NCBI GenBank assembly: GCA_003096235.1
Contig: PIXT01000137.1
Location: forward strand, 1-15,739
Direction: 5' to 3'
DNA from: Candidatus Bathyarchaeum sp.
GTDB lineage: Archaea > Thermoproteota > Bathyarchaeia > Bathyarchaeales > Bathyarchaeaceae
Length of the DNA stretch: 15,739 nt
Positions 1 to 6,456 of the stretch are shown piece by piece. A program made the translations under genes and the position numbers. The notes below the pieces were generated by a model that saw nothing but the letters and a program-made list of their open reading frames with translations, had not been told where the DNA came from and did not search any database. How positions within the stretch are numbered: position 1 is the first letter of the stretch; the number at the start of each line of letters is the position of its first letter.

Positions 1-1131
1 AGCCCTGAACTTGAGGAAGCGATCTTAAACACGTCGGTTACGTTTATTGCTGTGGGAACCCCAAGCAAAGCCGATGGAAGCATTGACCTAAAACAGATAC
101 AAGATTCTGCAACCGAAATTGGAAAAGCCCTAAACAACAAGAACGGATATCATTTGGTTGTAGTCAAAAGCACGGTTTTGCCTGGCACCACAGAAAACAT
201 GGTTAAACCGATACTGGAAAAACAGTCAAACAAACGCTGTGGCTCTGATTTTGGATTATGCATGAATCCTGAGTTCTTGCGAGAGGGTTGCGCATTCTAC
301 GATACCATGCATCCAGACCGCATAGTTATTGGTGAATGTGACAAAAAGTCTGGCGACAAACTTGAAGGGTTATATCAAGAATTCTATGCTGAAAAAGACG
401 TTCCAGTGCTCAGAACAAATCTTCCCACAGCAGAACTCATCAAATATGCAAGCAACGCTTTTTTGGCTACAAAAATCAGTTACATAAACACAATCGCCAA
501 CATATGCGAAAAAACTGCAGGAACAGACATCACAACAGTGGCGAAGGGCATGGGTTTAGACAAAAGAATCAGCCCCCAATTTTTACGTGCAGGACTAGGA
601 TACGGAGGATCATGTTTCCCAAAAGACTTGAAAGCGTTAATTGCATTCTCAAACCAACAAAATTACGATGCTACAATGCTTCAAGCAGTTCAAACCGTCA
701 ACGACAGCCAAGCCAACCATGTAATTGAACTGATTAAAAAAGAGTTAGGAGAACTAAAGGACAAACGAATTGCAGTGTTAGGGCTATCATTTAAGCCAGA
801 TACTGATGACATCAGAGAAGCAAAAGCAGTACAGATCATAAACCAGCTATTAGATTATGGCGCAAACGTGACTGCCTATGACCCGTTTGCAATCCCCAAC
901 GTAAGAGCGGTATTTAAGAATCGAATCGGTTACGCATCATCGTGTATTGACTGCTTGAAAAATGCTGACTGCTGCATAATCGTAACTGAATGGAAAGAAT
1001 TCAAGGAACTCAAACCAGAAGATTTCACACAAAACATGAACCAGCCCATCCTAATCGACGGCAGAAGAATCTACAACCCAGAAGAATTCAGCAAAAAGCT
1101 CAAATTTTATGCCATAGGACTTGGACAATAA
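1..1131 (+). CDS. UDP-glucose 6-dehydrogenase (5' partial)
   Basis: Oxidises UDP-glucose to UDP-glucuronate with two NAD+, in the cytoplasm, supplying uronic-acid sugar nucleotides for surface glycans. The frame is open from base 1, so the gene begins outside the window and the GTG at 52 is an internal Val. 376 residues are visible; family members have about 430, so roughly 55 N-terminal residues with the dinucleotide-binding glycine motif are missing. Visible marks are AVGTPS (residues 17-22), PEFLREG, the central-domain helix IKYASNAFLATKISYIN, the catalytic Cys in GYGGSCFPKD (codon 613-615), and the C-terminal UDP-binding domain with GLSFKPDTDD. The SCFPKD context favours UDP-glucose over UDP-N-acetylmannosamine dehydrogenase. 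No other glycan gene is visible downstream. Confidence 0.93.
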   Translation, partial: SPELEEAILNTSVTFIAVGTPSKADGSIDLKQIQDSATEIGKALNNKNGYHLVVVKSTVLPGTTENMVKPILEKQSNKRCGSDFGLCMNPEFLREGCAFYDTMHPDRIVIGECDKKSGDKLEGLYQEFYAEKDVPVLRTNLPTAELIKYASNAFLATKISYINTIANICEKTAGTDITTVAKGMGLDKRISPQFLRAGLGYGGSCFPKDLKALIAFSNQQNYDATMLQAVQTVNDSQANHVIELIKKELGELKDKRIAVLGLSFKPDTDDIREAKAVQIINQLLDYGANVTAYDPFAIPNVRAVFKNRIGYASSCIDCLKNADCCIIVTEWKEFKELKPEDFTQNMNQPILIDGRRIYNPEEFSKKLKFYAIGLGQ

Positions 1132-1173
1132 AACATACGCAAAGCCAACCAAAAAAAGTTAACAACCAGAAAC

Positions 1174-1192
1174 ATGTTTTACGTTAAAACAT
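1174..1192. repeat. Perfect 8-bp inverted repeat after ugd
   Basis: ATGTTTTA at 1174-1181 and TAAAACAT at 1185-1192 are perfect reverse complements around CGT. It lies 42 bases after the dehydrogenase stop and 124 before the next start. It has no following T-run, so a protein-binding site is as likely as a terminator. Function unknown. Confidence 0.5.
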
Positions 1193-1265
1193 AAAGTCAC
1201 GTGTGCTGTTTTTATGGTAATATTCCACATGGATTGTTGGATTTCGTGGTAAATATATCCCAACC

Positions 1266-1294
1266 AGTATATATTTTTCTGACAAGTATATATA
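1266..1294 (+). promoter_or_regulatory. Tandem TATA boxes of the RHH gene
   Basis: The nine-mer AGTATATAT occurs at 1266-1274 and again at 1285-1293, 19 bases apart. The downstream box (TATATATA, 1287-1294) is centred about 26 bases before the ATG at 1317. That is the usual archaeal TATA-to-start-site distance, so it predicts a leaderless transcript beginning at or next to the start codon. The upstream box could give a second, shorter-spaced start site or extra TBP affinity. Confidence 0.65.
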
Positions 1295-1301
1295 GTACAA
1301 T

Positions 1302-1318
1302 ATCTTGTGCTACAAGAT
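1302..1318. promoter_or_regulatory. Palindromic operator candidate over start codon
   Basis: ATCTTGT (1302-1308), GCT, ACAAGAT (1312-1318) form a perfect 7-bp inverted repeat between the TATA box and the first bases of the ATG. A third ACAAG half-site lies at 1282-1286, 30 bases from the one at 1312. RHH repressors commonly bind such short palindromes in their own promoter. A protein bound here would cover the predicted transcription start, so negative autoregulation by the adjacent gene product is inferred. Confidence 0.55.
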
Positions 1319-1868
1319 GCCACTAAACAACTCCACAGCACAGCACAAAAAGAAAACAAGAGGCTGCTCATTCAGAATAAACGAAGAATCGCTCAAAATC
1401 TTAAATGAAGAAGCCGATACACAAGGAATCAGCGTCAATGCGCTCATGAACAAGATTCTTAAACAATACATCAATCAATTCAGACACATTAAACGTTTTG
1501 GAGCAGTAATCACAGCACGTACAGTATTCAACAAAATAGTAGATTGCTGCACAGAAGACGAACTAAAGAAAATCGCGGAAGTTACGGGGTCTACAGAAAC
1601 CAAAGACGCAATGCGAACGCTAGGAATCCCTCAAACATACGACACAGTGATAGCCCACATAAAGATGGCTGGCACACATGGTGGCTGGTTCGACTTTAAC
1701 CAACATACTAAAAACAGTGGAGAATACATTCATTTACGCCACGAACTCGGCAAAAAATGGAGCACCTTCTTAGCCGAAACAGTATCCTCAATATTCAAAT
1801 CAATACTAGACATAGAAGTAAAAACCGAAATACTTGACAATTATGTAACAATACAAATCCCAAAATAG
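1317..1868 (+). CDS. RHH-type protein with unassigned C-terminal domain
   Basis: 183 residues. Residues about 15-54 read as a ribbon-helix-helix unit: a strand (RGCSFRI), a helix (NEESLKILNEEADTQG) and a second helix beginning SVNALMNKILKQY. The basic N-terminus (HKKKTR) could add DNA contacts. The remaining 130 residues contain an HGGWF motif, then HELGKKWSTFLAE and a final alternating strand. This suggests a small alpha/beta domain, perhaps for ligand sensing or oligomerisation; I cannot name the family. ATG 1317 is preferred to the in-frame TTG at 1305 because the TATA box sits about 26 bases upstream and TTG would lie before the predicted transcript start. Probably an autoregulated DNA-binding protein; the target and signal are unknown. 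Confidence 0.75.
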   Translation: MPLNNSTAQHKKKTRGCSFRINEESLKILNEEADTQGISVNALMNKILKQYINQFRHIKRFGAVITARTVFNKIVDCCTEDELKKIAEVTGSTETKDAMRTLGIPQTYDTVIAHIKMAGTHGGWFDFNQHTKNSGEYIHLRHELGKKWSTFLAETVSSIFKSILDIEVKTEILDNYVTIQIPK

Positions 1869-1874
1869 CGCTAC

Positions 1875-1890
1875 AAACCCCCTTTTCTTA
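1875..1890 (+). terminator. C5-T4 pyrimidine terminator-like tract
   Basis: AAACCCCCTTTTCT begins 7 bases after the RHH stop and runs into a T-rich stretch up to about 1900. The same 14 bases follow the OB-fold gene at 10144-10157. Archaeal transcription commonly stops at T-rich tracts without a hairpin, so a terminator role is inferred. Confidence 0.4.
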
Positions 1891-1961
1891 ATTTATCTTT
1901 TATCAAAACAGAACTGCCAACACAACAAGTATATTAGAAGACTAATAGAGGTACATTGTTG

Positions 1962-1985
1962 AAAACAGCCTTTTTTCTGTTTTTT
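1962..1985 (+). terminator. Hairpin followed by T-run
   Basis: AAAACAG (1962-1968) pairs perfectly with CTGTTTT (1977-1983) around an 8-base loop rich in T, and T continues to 1985. It lies in the 200-base gap between the RHH and Lrp-like genes and could be a second stop signal. The stem is A/T-rich and weak. Confidence 0.35.
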
Positions 1986-2068
1986 GAAGCAACATCACAA
2001 ATACAAATCCAAAAAGTTAAGTTCTGCTAAAATAATCCTCAACTAAAGATGAGGCTGGTGAGTTGACT

Positions 2069-2317
2069 TTGCTTGCATATATTTTGGTTACCGTGAAGTC
2101 GGGTTCAGAACGGGAGTTCCTGAAACAAATCTCCGAATTCAAGGAAGTAGTAGAAGCAAATCTTGTTATCGGAGAAAATGATGCTGTTATAAAAATAGAC
2201 GTACAAGACATCACTCACATGGACAAATTCTTAACCGAAAAACTTCGAATAATACCCGACGTCTTCTTGACAACAACCATGATAATAACCGAACAATTCA
2301 AACCAAAAACAGCATAA
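2069..2317 (+). CDS. Stand-alone Lrp/AsnC ligand-binding (RAM) domain protein
   Basis: 82 residues made almost entirely of the alpha/beta effector-binding domain of Lrp/AsnC regulators: a first strand (LAYILVTVKSG), a helix (SEREFLKQISEF), a central part reading VVEANLVIGENDAVIKIDV, and a closing strand (TTTMIITEQF). There is no helix-turn-helix. Such proteins are common in archaea. They assemble as dimers or octamers and may bind amino acids or modulate full-length Lrp proteins; the partner cannot be read here. The start is TTG 2069 because GGTGAG (2057-2062) lies 6 bases upstream. The in-frame TTG at 2063 would be only 1-2 bases from it. No helix-turn-helix gene is adjacent. Confidence 0.85.
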   Translation: MLAYILVTVKSGSEREFLKQISEFKEVVEANLVIGENDAVIKIDVQDITHMDKFLTEKLRIIPDVFLTTTMIITEQFKPKTA

Positions 2318-2342
2318 AATTACCCCGCAGCCTATCTCTAAT

Positions 2343-2879
2343 TTAGACGGCTCCCCTCAAAAGATACACGTAACCTACTTCTATAACCGCAGCCACAAAG
2401 AAAAGCAAATAAATCGATACAAGAGCCTTAATTGTCATTTTATTTTTCAATGTTTTTTCTATAGTCTGGAAAATTCCGTACCCCTCAATAATAGCATTTG
2501 GAGTGCTTAACAAAACAACAAAAACCAACGTGCTCAAGAAAACTTGACCATAAACCAGCATGCTTGCCCTGAGAATACTAATAAAAATAACAATCAACGT
2601 GAAAATAAACGCAAAAATCCGTGGATTGTGAAGAATCACATACTCTTCTTTTCTGTTAGACATCAAATTAACCACAAACCCAACATAGAAACTCATTCCC
2701 AGCAAAATAAGAGAAACAACCAAAATGTTATGCATAAAAATAAACAAAACCGCCACTAGCGGATTCGAAAAAACGTCGCCAACACTCCCAAAAAAGGAGC
2801 TGTTCTCGGCATAAGCAATAACCAGCAACAAAACAAAAACCAAACCAAGAACAACAGTTCTCTTCTTTGAATCCGCCAC
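2343..2879 (-). CDS. Multi-pass membrane protein, weakly SpoIIM/DUF95-like
   Basis: 178 residues with about five hydrophobic segments (near residues 8-26, 38-70, 88-108, 111-128 and 151-173). The pattern of an N-N/HN-containing helix with a glycine-rich end, a TPNAIIEGYGIF loop before an amphipathic stretch, and a last helix reading AAVIEVGYVYL resembles the SpoIIM (DUF95) membrane family. The match is by eye and weak. The start is GTG at 2879-2877 with a GTGA-type site 5 bases upstream. It lies 25 bases downstream of the next membrane gene on the same strand, so the two probably form an operon and may act together. Function unknown. Confidence 0.7.
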   Translation of the reverse strand: MADSKKRTVVLGLVFVLLLVIAYAENSSFFGSVGDVFSNPLVAVLFIFMHNILVVSLILLGMSFYVGFVVNLMSNRKEEYVILHNPRIFAFIFTLIVIFISILRASMLVYGQVFLSTLVFVVLLSTPNAIIEGYGIFQTIEKTLKNKMTIKALVSIYLLFFVAAVIEVGYVYLLRGAV

Positions 2880-2904
2880 AACACGTCACTTCTTGAAAAC
2901 CGTT

Positions 2905-3333
2905 TTAGCTCATAACAAAGACAGATAACCAATCAAAAAGCAGCGGAAAATCCAAGATGAAACTTAAAACCGTTAAAATAACAAGTGAAACAAACACAGA
3001 AGTTACGCCTATTGCGATGGCACCCGCTAAACCTGTTTCATAGTAGTATCTGACTAGAAGCAGCCAAGCAACAAGGGACAAAAGCAATGTAATTTCTAGA
3101 CTAAAAACTGGCAGACATACAATCAAAACAAGTGTTCCGAGAACAGAAATTGAAAAGGCATCCTTTAAGCTGACTCTTTTTCTTCCAATCACAACATTGC
3201 CTGCTAAATAAAAGACAACAGACATTACAGCAAAGATTAGGGCAAAAGAAATTATGGAAAAAATGATAGCGTCTAGCTCAGAGGGCAAACTTAACGTATC
3301 CCAAATAATGGTGGCAACTGAAACAGCCAACAT
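2905..3333 (-). CDS. Small four-helix membrane protein, function unknown
   Basis: 142 residues with four predicted membrane helices (about 18-46, 60-92, 98-113 and 115-138). A short basic loop, GRKRVSLKDAF, follows the first hydrophobic region and a charged YYYETGLAGAIAIG loop comes later. I do not recognise the family; its hydrophobic pattern recalls short Yip1-like integral membrane proteins. ATG 3333 is well supported: GGTGAC ends 5 bases before it. It is the first gene of the minus-strand pair and is divergent from the thiolase-fold gene across a 212-base AT-rich gap. Confidence 0.75.
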   Translation of the reverse strand: MLAVSVATIIWDTLSLPSELDAIIFSIISFALIFAVMSVVFYLAGNVVIGRKRVSLKDAFSISVLGTLVLIVCLPVFSLEITLLLSLVAWLLLVRYYYETGLAGAIAIGVTSVFVSLVILTVLSFILDFPLLFDWLSVFVMS

Positions 3334-3545
3334 AAGATGTCACCAAGATATTCTACGAATAATATGGGCTTGCAGATAAAGATTTTTTTATTAATTTTTT
3401 ATTCATTTTCTTATCACATTAAAAACAGCCAATCTGGCACCAAAAAGTGAACATGACCGAAGTTTTTTTTATTCTTGGATAAGGGCAACTCTTTAAAGGA
3501 GGGTGATTCCAGAAATAGAATCCCAGTTAAGAGGACGTTGAATTT
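3334..3545. promoter_or_regulatory. Divergent intergenic region
   Basis: AT-rich gap between the membrane-protein pair (minus) and the thiolase/HMG-CoA synthase operon (plus). It holds T-rich runs (about 3383-3402 and 3461-3470) and a TTTAAAG box at 3492-3498. A strong ribosome-site-like GGAGGGTGAT lies at 3498-3507, 38 bases before the next ATG. GAGG at 3531-3534 is 11 bases before the ATG at 3546 and is the more usable site. I see no further gene. Confidence 0.4.
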
Positions 3546-4748
3546 ATGAAATCACACAGCCCTGCTATAATAGGCGTCGGCAGGACAAAATTTGGAGAAC
3601 ACTACGAAAGAGACCCCGAATCGCTAATAGAGGAAGCTGGACTTCAAGCATTAGATTCTGCGGGCATAACCCGAAAAAACTTGAACGCCTGCTACCTCTC
3701 AGACTATTTCCTTCAAGTCACAAACAAGATTGGACTAGAAGAAGGCTTCTTTTCTGAACTTCTGGAACTTCATGTTCCCATGGAAAAAACCAGATCATTC
3801 AGCTCCGCACTTCTCAACGCCTGCCACGCAGTTCAATCAGGAACATACGACATAGTCCTAGTGGGCGGAATGGAAAAAATGACTGATCGCTGGGACAAAA
3901 TCAGAGACGACCTAATGCTTCTAGAAGACCCATGGAGCTACTATGCTGGATGTACACCCGAAGCAAACCACGAACTTCTCCTAAAAGGGTACATCAAAAA
4001 ATACGGAATCAAAGGAAAACAACTCGAAAAACTCTACACTGCCCTTGCCCAGATATCCGTCAAAAACCACAAAAACGCCACACAAAACCCTCACGCCCAA
4101 TACAAAAGCGCCATAACAGTAGACACAGTATTGAAGGCGCGCACATCAGCCTGCAAATCCTTGGGGCTATTTGACTTTGCTCCCATCTCCGATGGAGCCT
4201 CAGCCCTGATTCTAGCAAGCCCAAAAGCCGCCAAAAAATACTCAAACATTCCAGTTCACGTATTAGGCTCCTCTTCAGCCACAGACTACATCACATTTCC
4301 CTCACGACAAGACAGAACAGGATTTCTAGCAAACACGCTAGCCATGCAAAATGCCCTTAAGCAAGCCAAAGTTGATGTGGCTGACATTCAGATCGCTGAA
4401 CTATATGATCAATCAACACTCTTGGAAATGATTTCTCTAGAAGACCTCGGTTTTTGCAAGAGAGGAAAATCTTGGCTTGACATATATCAAAGCTGTGAAG
4501 ATTATCAAGGATTTTATGAAATAGACGGCAGAAAACTGTTCGTAAACTTGAATGGAGGTCTCAAAGCTGATGGAAATCCATTGGGAGCCACTGGAGGCGC
4601 ACAAATCTTTGAGGTTGTCAAACAGTTAAGAGAAGAAGCAGATAACCGACAAGTGCATGTGGATGGAGAAGCCCCTAAACTGGGATGCGTTTCAGAGTTA
4701 GAAGGTTTTGGCACAAAAGCTTACATACACATTTTGGGGAGGAACTAA
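3546..4748 (+). CDS. Thiolase-fold protein lacking active-site residues
   Basis: 400 residues, full length for the archaeal/SCP2-type thiolase family. Family landmarks are the N-terminal AIIGVGRTKFG, SGTYDIVLVGGMEKMTD (98-114), DGASALILAS, EDLGFCKRG and NPLGATGGAQ. Anchoring on the SG at 98-99, the position 17 residues upstream that normally holds the nucleophilic Cys (as in CASGS) is Thr82 (TRSFS). The HDCF motif reads YDQS (Tyr287) and the GHP motif reads GNP (Asn344), so all three usual active-site positions are changed. The frame is intact and starts with ATG. It is followed by an HMG-CoA synthase fusion after 2 bases, an arrangement that resembles the archaeal thiolase/HMGCS complex. It may be a non-catalytic partner, or an aldolase-like protein as in Ltp2/ChsH2 steroid aldolases, which also use a thiolase fold with a DUF35 partner. 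A normal acetyl-CoA acetyltransferase seems unlikely. Confidence 0.85.
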   Translation: MKSHSPAIIGVGRTKFGEHYERDPESLIEEAGLQALDSAGITRKNLNACYLSDYFLQVTNKIGLEEGFFSELLELHVPMEKTRSFSSALLNACHAVQSGTYDIVLVGGMEKMTDRWDKIRDDLMLLEDPWSYYAGCTPEANHELLLKGYIKKYGIKGKQLEKLYTALAQISVKNHKNATQNPHAQYKSAITVDTVLKARTSACKSLGLFDFAPISDGASALILASPKAAKKYSNIPVHVLGSSSATDYITFPSRQDRTGFLANTLAMQNALKQAKVDVADIQIAELYDQSTLLEMISLEDLGFCKRGKSWLDIYQSCEDYQGFYEIDGRKLFVNLNGGLKADGNPLGATGGAQIFEVVKQLREEADNRQVHVDGEAPKLGCVSELEGFGTKAYIHILGRN

Positions 4749-4750
4749 AA

Positions 4751-6259
4751 ATGAGCAGTGAACCCATCGAAAGAAGAGTTTCATACATAGGTGACAGACT
4801 ACGGGGTAGCCAGTGTACTTTATGTGGAAAAGAATACTTCCGAGGCAAAAACTACTGTGGAAGCTGTGGACGAAAAAGCTTCGGAAAAATGAAAGCCATC
4901 GACTTCTTTTACGAACAAGGTAACCTTGAAGTCTCTACTCTTGTTAACCAGCCTACCAACAGGTTCGTCAAATTCAGCTCATACGTTTACGGTATTGTTT
5001 CATTCCATGATGGAAACACAAGAGTCCCAGGAAGATTAACAGACATGCTCTTTACGAACGGAAAAACTGACATCTCATGTTTTGATGGAAAAAACGTTGT
5101 CCCACGGTTCCGAAGAAGACACACCGTAGGCGAAAGCGATGTCATTCCCACAATCTCTCTTGCGTTTTCTCTCGCTGACGGCTACTACCCCCATCAAAAG
5201 TACGAAATCCACAAGCCCAAAAAAAAGTATGAAACCCCAGGAATCGTTGGATACGGGGTCTACACCTCAAAATTCCGAATCAAAGAAGGAAACATGGAAC
5301 GGTCTGTGCCTTTCATCGACGAGGACGCTGTCACAGCAGCAGTAGAAGCTGGAAAATTGGCTCTAATCCATTCAGGAGTAGACAAATCCGCCATCGGCAA
5401 AGTTTACGTTGGCTCAGAATCAAACCCATACGCTGTCAACCCAATCGCCTCTAAAGTAGCACAAGTTCTAAAGTTGGGCAAAGAAGAAAAAACTGGAGTG
5501 CAAAGCGTGGACGCCATCGACACCGAGTTTGCATGCAAAGCAGCTACAAGCATGTTCAAGGACGCCGCGTCCCTTGTTTATTATCCAAAAACTAGCACAG
5601 ATTACGCTATGGCTATAGGAGCAGATAACTCTCAAGCTGCACCCCGAACAGAACTTGGAGGAGAGCTTGACCGTTTCGTAGGTTTTGGAGGCGGCGCTTT
5701 CATCTTTGGTATGCATGATGTCATCGCTGAAATTGAAGGATGGTACTCCTGCACCTCAGACACGCCAGACTTTTGGAGACGAGACATGCAAGCTTACCCC
5801 AGACATGGTGGGCGATTCACTGGTGAACCTGCTTACTTCAAGCATGTCATAAAATCGTGTAGAACCATCATGGAGCAGCTCAACCTCAAGGTAGAGGACA
5901 TAGATTACTTTGTTCCCCATCAACCAAACCTTCGTTTTCCAGTCAAAGTTGCAAGGCAACTAGGATTCAAAGAGGAACAATATTTACCAAGCCTAAAAGT
6001 TGCCAAGTTCGGAAACGCATATTCTGGGTCTTCGCCTATTGGCTTGGCGGCTGTTTTGGATATTGCAAAACCTGATGAACGTATAGTCCTTGTCAGTTAC
6101 GGCTCTGGGGCTGGAAGCGATGCCTACTCTTTCATGACAACCAGCCAGATACTAGAGAAGCGGGAGCGTCAGAAGTTTACTGTTAACCATCAGATTGAAA
6201 CCGAGAACTTGGAATATGTAGATTACAACACATACAGACGACTTAAGCATGGGCTCTAG
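4751..6259 (+). CDS. DUF35 zinc-ribbon/OB - HMG-CoA synthase fusion
   Basis: 502 residues. Residues about 15-45 form a zinc ribbon (C22xxC25 and C36xxC39), and about 46-135 the DUF35 OB-fold (GRLTDML, LAFSLADGYYP). From about 162 it is a complete HMG-CoA synthase of archaeal type with Glu223 (VGSESNPYAV), nucleophilic Cys262 (DTEFACKAAT) and His390 (FVPHQPN). HMG-CoA synthase condenses acetyl-CoA with acetoacetyl-CoA in the mevalonate pathway. In characterised archaeal complexes DUF35 is a separate protein bridging thiolase and synthase, so this fusion supports a physical complex with the preceding thiolase-fold protein. ATG 4751 is chosen because GGGGAGG ends 8 bases upstream and the stop of the previous gene is 2 bases before; an in-frame ATG at 4685 lies within the previous gene and gives no domain match. 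The C-terminal 40 residues extend past the core. The true product could be another 3-hydroxyacyl-CoA. Confidence 0.92.
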   Translation: MSSEPIERRVSYIGDRLRGSQCTLCGKEYFRGKNYCGSCGRKSFGKMKAIDFFYEQGNLEVSTLVNQPTNRFVKFSSYVYGIVSFHDGNTRVPGRLTDMLFTNGKTDISCFDGKNVVPRFRRRHTVGESDVIPTISLAFSLADGYYPHQKYEIHKPKKKYETPGIVGYGVYTSKFRIKEGNMERSVPFIDEDAVTAAVEAGKLALIHSGVDKSAIGKVYVGSESNPYAVNPIASKVAQVLKLGKEEKTGVQSVDAIDTEFACKAATSMFKDAASLVYYPKTSTDYAMAIGADNSQAAPRTELGGELDRFVGFGGGAFIFGMHDVIAEIEGWYSCTSDTPDFWRRDMQAYPRHGGRFTGEPAYFKHVIKSCRTIMEQLNLKVEDIDYFVPHQPNLRFPVKVARQLGFKEEQYLPSLKVAKFGNAYSGSSPIGLAAVLDIAKPDERIVLVSYGSGAGSDAYSFMTTSQILEKRERQKFTVNHQIETENLEYVDYNTYRRLKHGL

Positions 6260-6317
6260 AATTATGGTTTTGTTTAGTTGAAGCTTGTAGTATTTTGTTC
6301 TGTTACTCGACTAAAAC

Positions 6318-6434
6318 ATGCAAGCATCTAGAAAACAACTTCGTATCATAGCTCCATATTCTGGCTTCATAACACTTTCAAAGCTAAAATTCCGAAGAAA
6401 CATTACAGAACCACCCTTCAAGATAACAGCATAA
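6318..6434 (+). CDS. Possible 38-residue small ORF
   Basis: An ATG-started open frame of 38 codons occupies most of the 197-base gap before the helix-hairpin-helix gene. It is basic and moderately hydrophobic (begins MQASRKQLRIIAPYSGF, ends PPFKITA). No convincing ribosome site precedes it and I recognise no homologue. It could be chance or 5' leader sequence. Confidence 0.2.
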   Translation: MQASRKQLRIIAPYSGFITLSKLKFRRNITEPPFKITA

Positions 6435-6456
6435 ACAGGAAATAAGGTGTACATTA

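Noticed and set aside
52..54. GTG as start of the UDP-glucose dehydrogenase
   Set aside because: The frame is open to base 1 and the homology (LEEAILNTSVTFIAVGTPS) continues upstream, so this is an internal Val of a gene cut by the window edge.
1852..2013. ATACAAATCC repeated at about 1852 and 2000 as a sign of gene-end duplication
   Set aside because: The shared stretch is short and A-rich and nothing else around it matches.
1956..2029. TTG-started short ORF of about 24 codons after GAGGT at 1948
   Set aside because: It runs through the hairpin/T-run at 1962-1985, has low-complexity F/Q content and no recognisable product; chance is more likely.
4685..4750. A 22-residue N-terminal extension of the HMG-CoA synthase fusion
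   Set aside because: It lies inside the thiolase-fold gene in another frame, is not family-like, and the ATG at 4751 has a strong GGGGAGG site.
6271..6317. Imperfect inverted repeat GTTTAGTTGA / TCGACTAAAAC after the HMG-CoA synthase gene as a terminator
   Set aside because: It needs a bulge and a G-U pair across a loop of over 20 bases and has no T-run after it.
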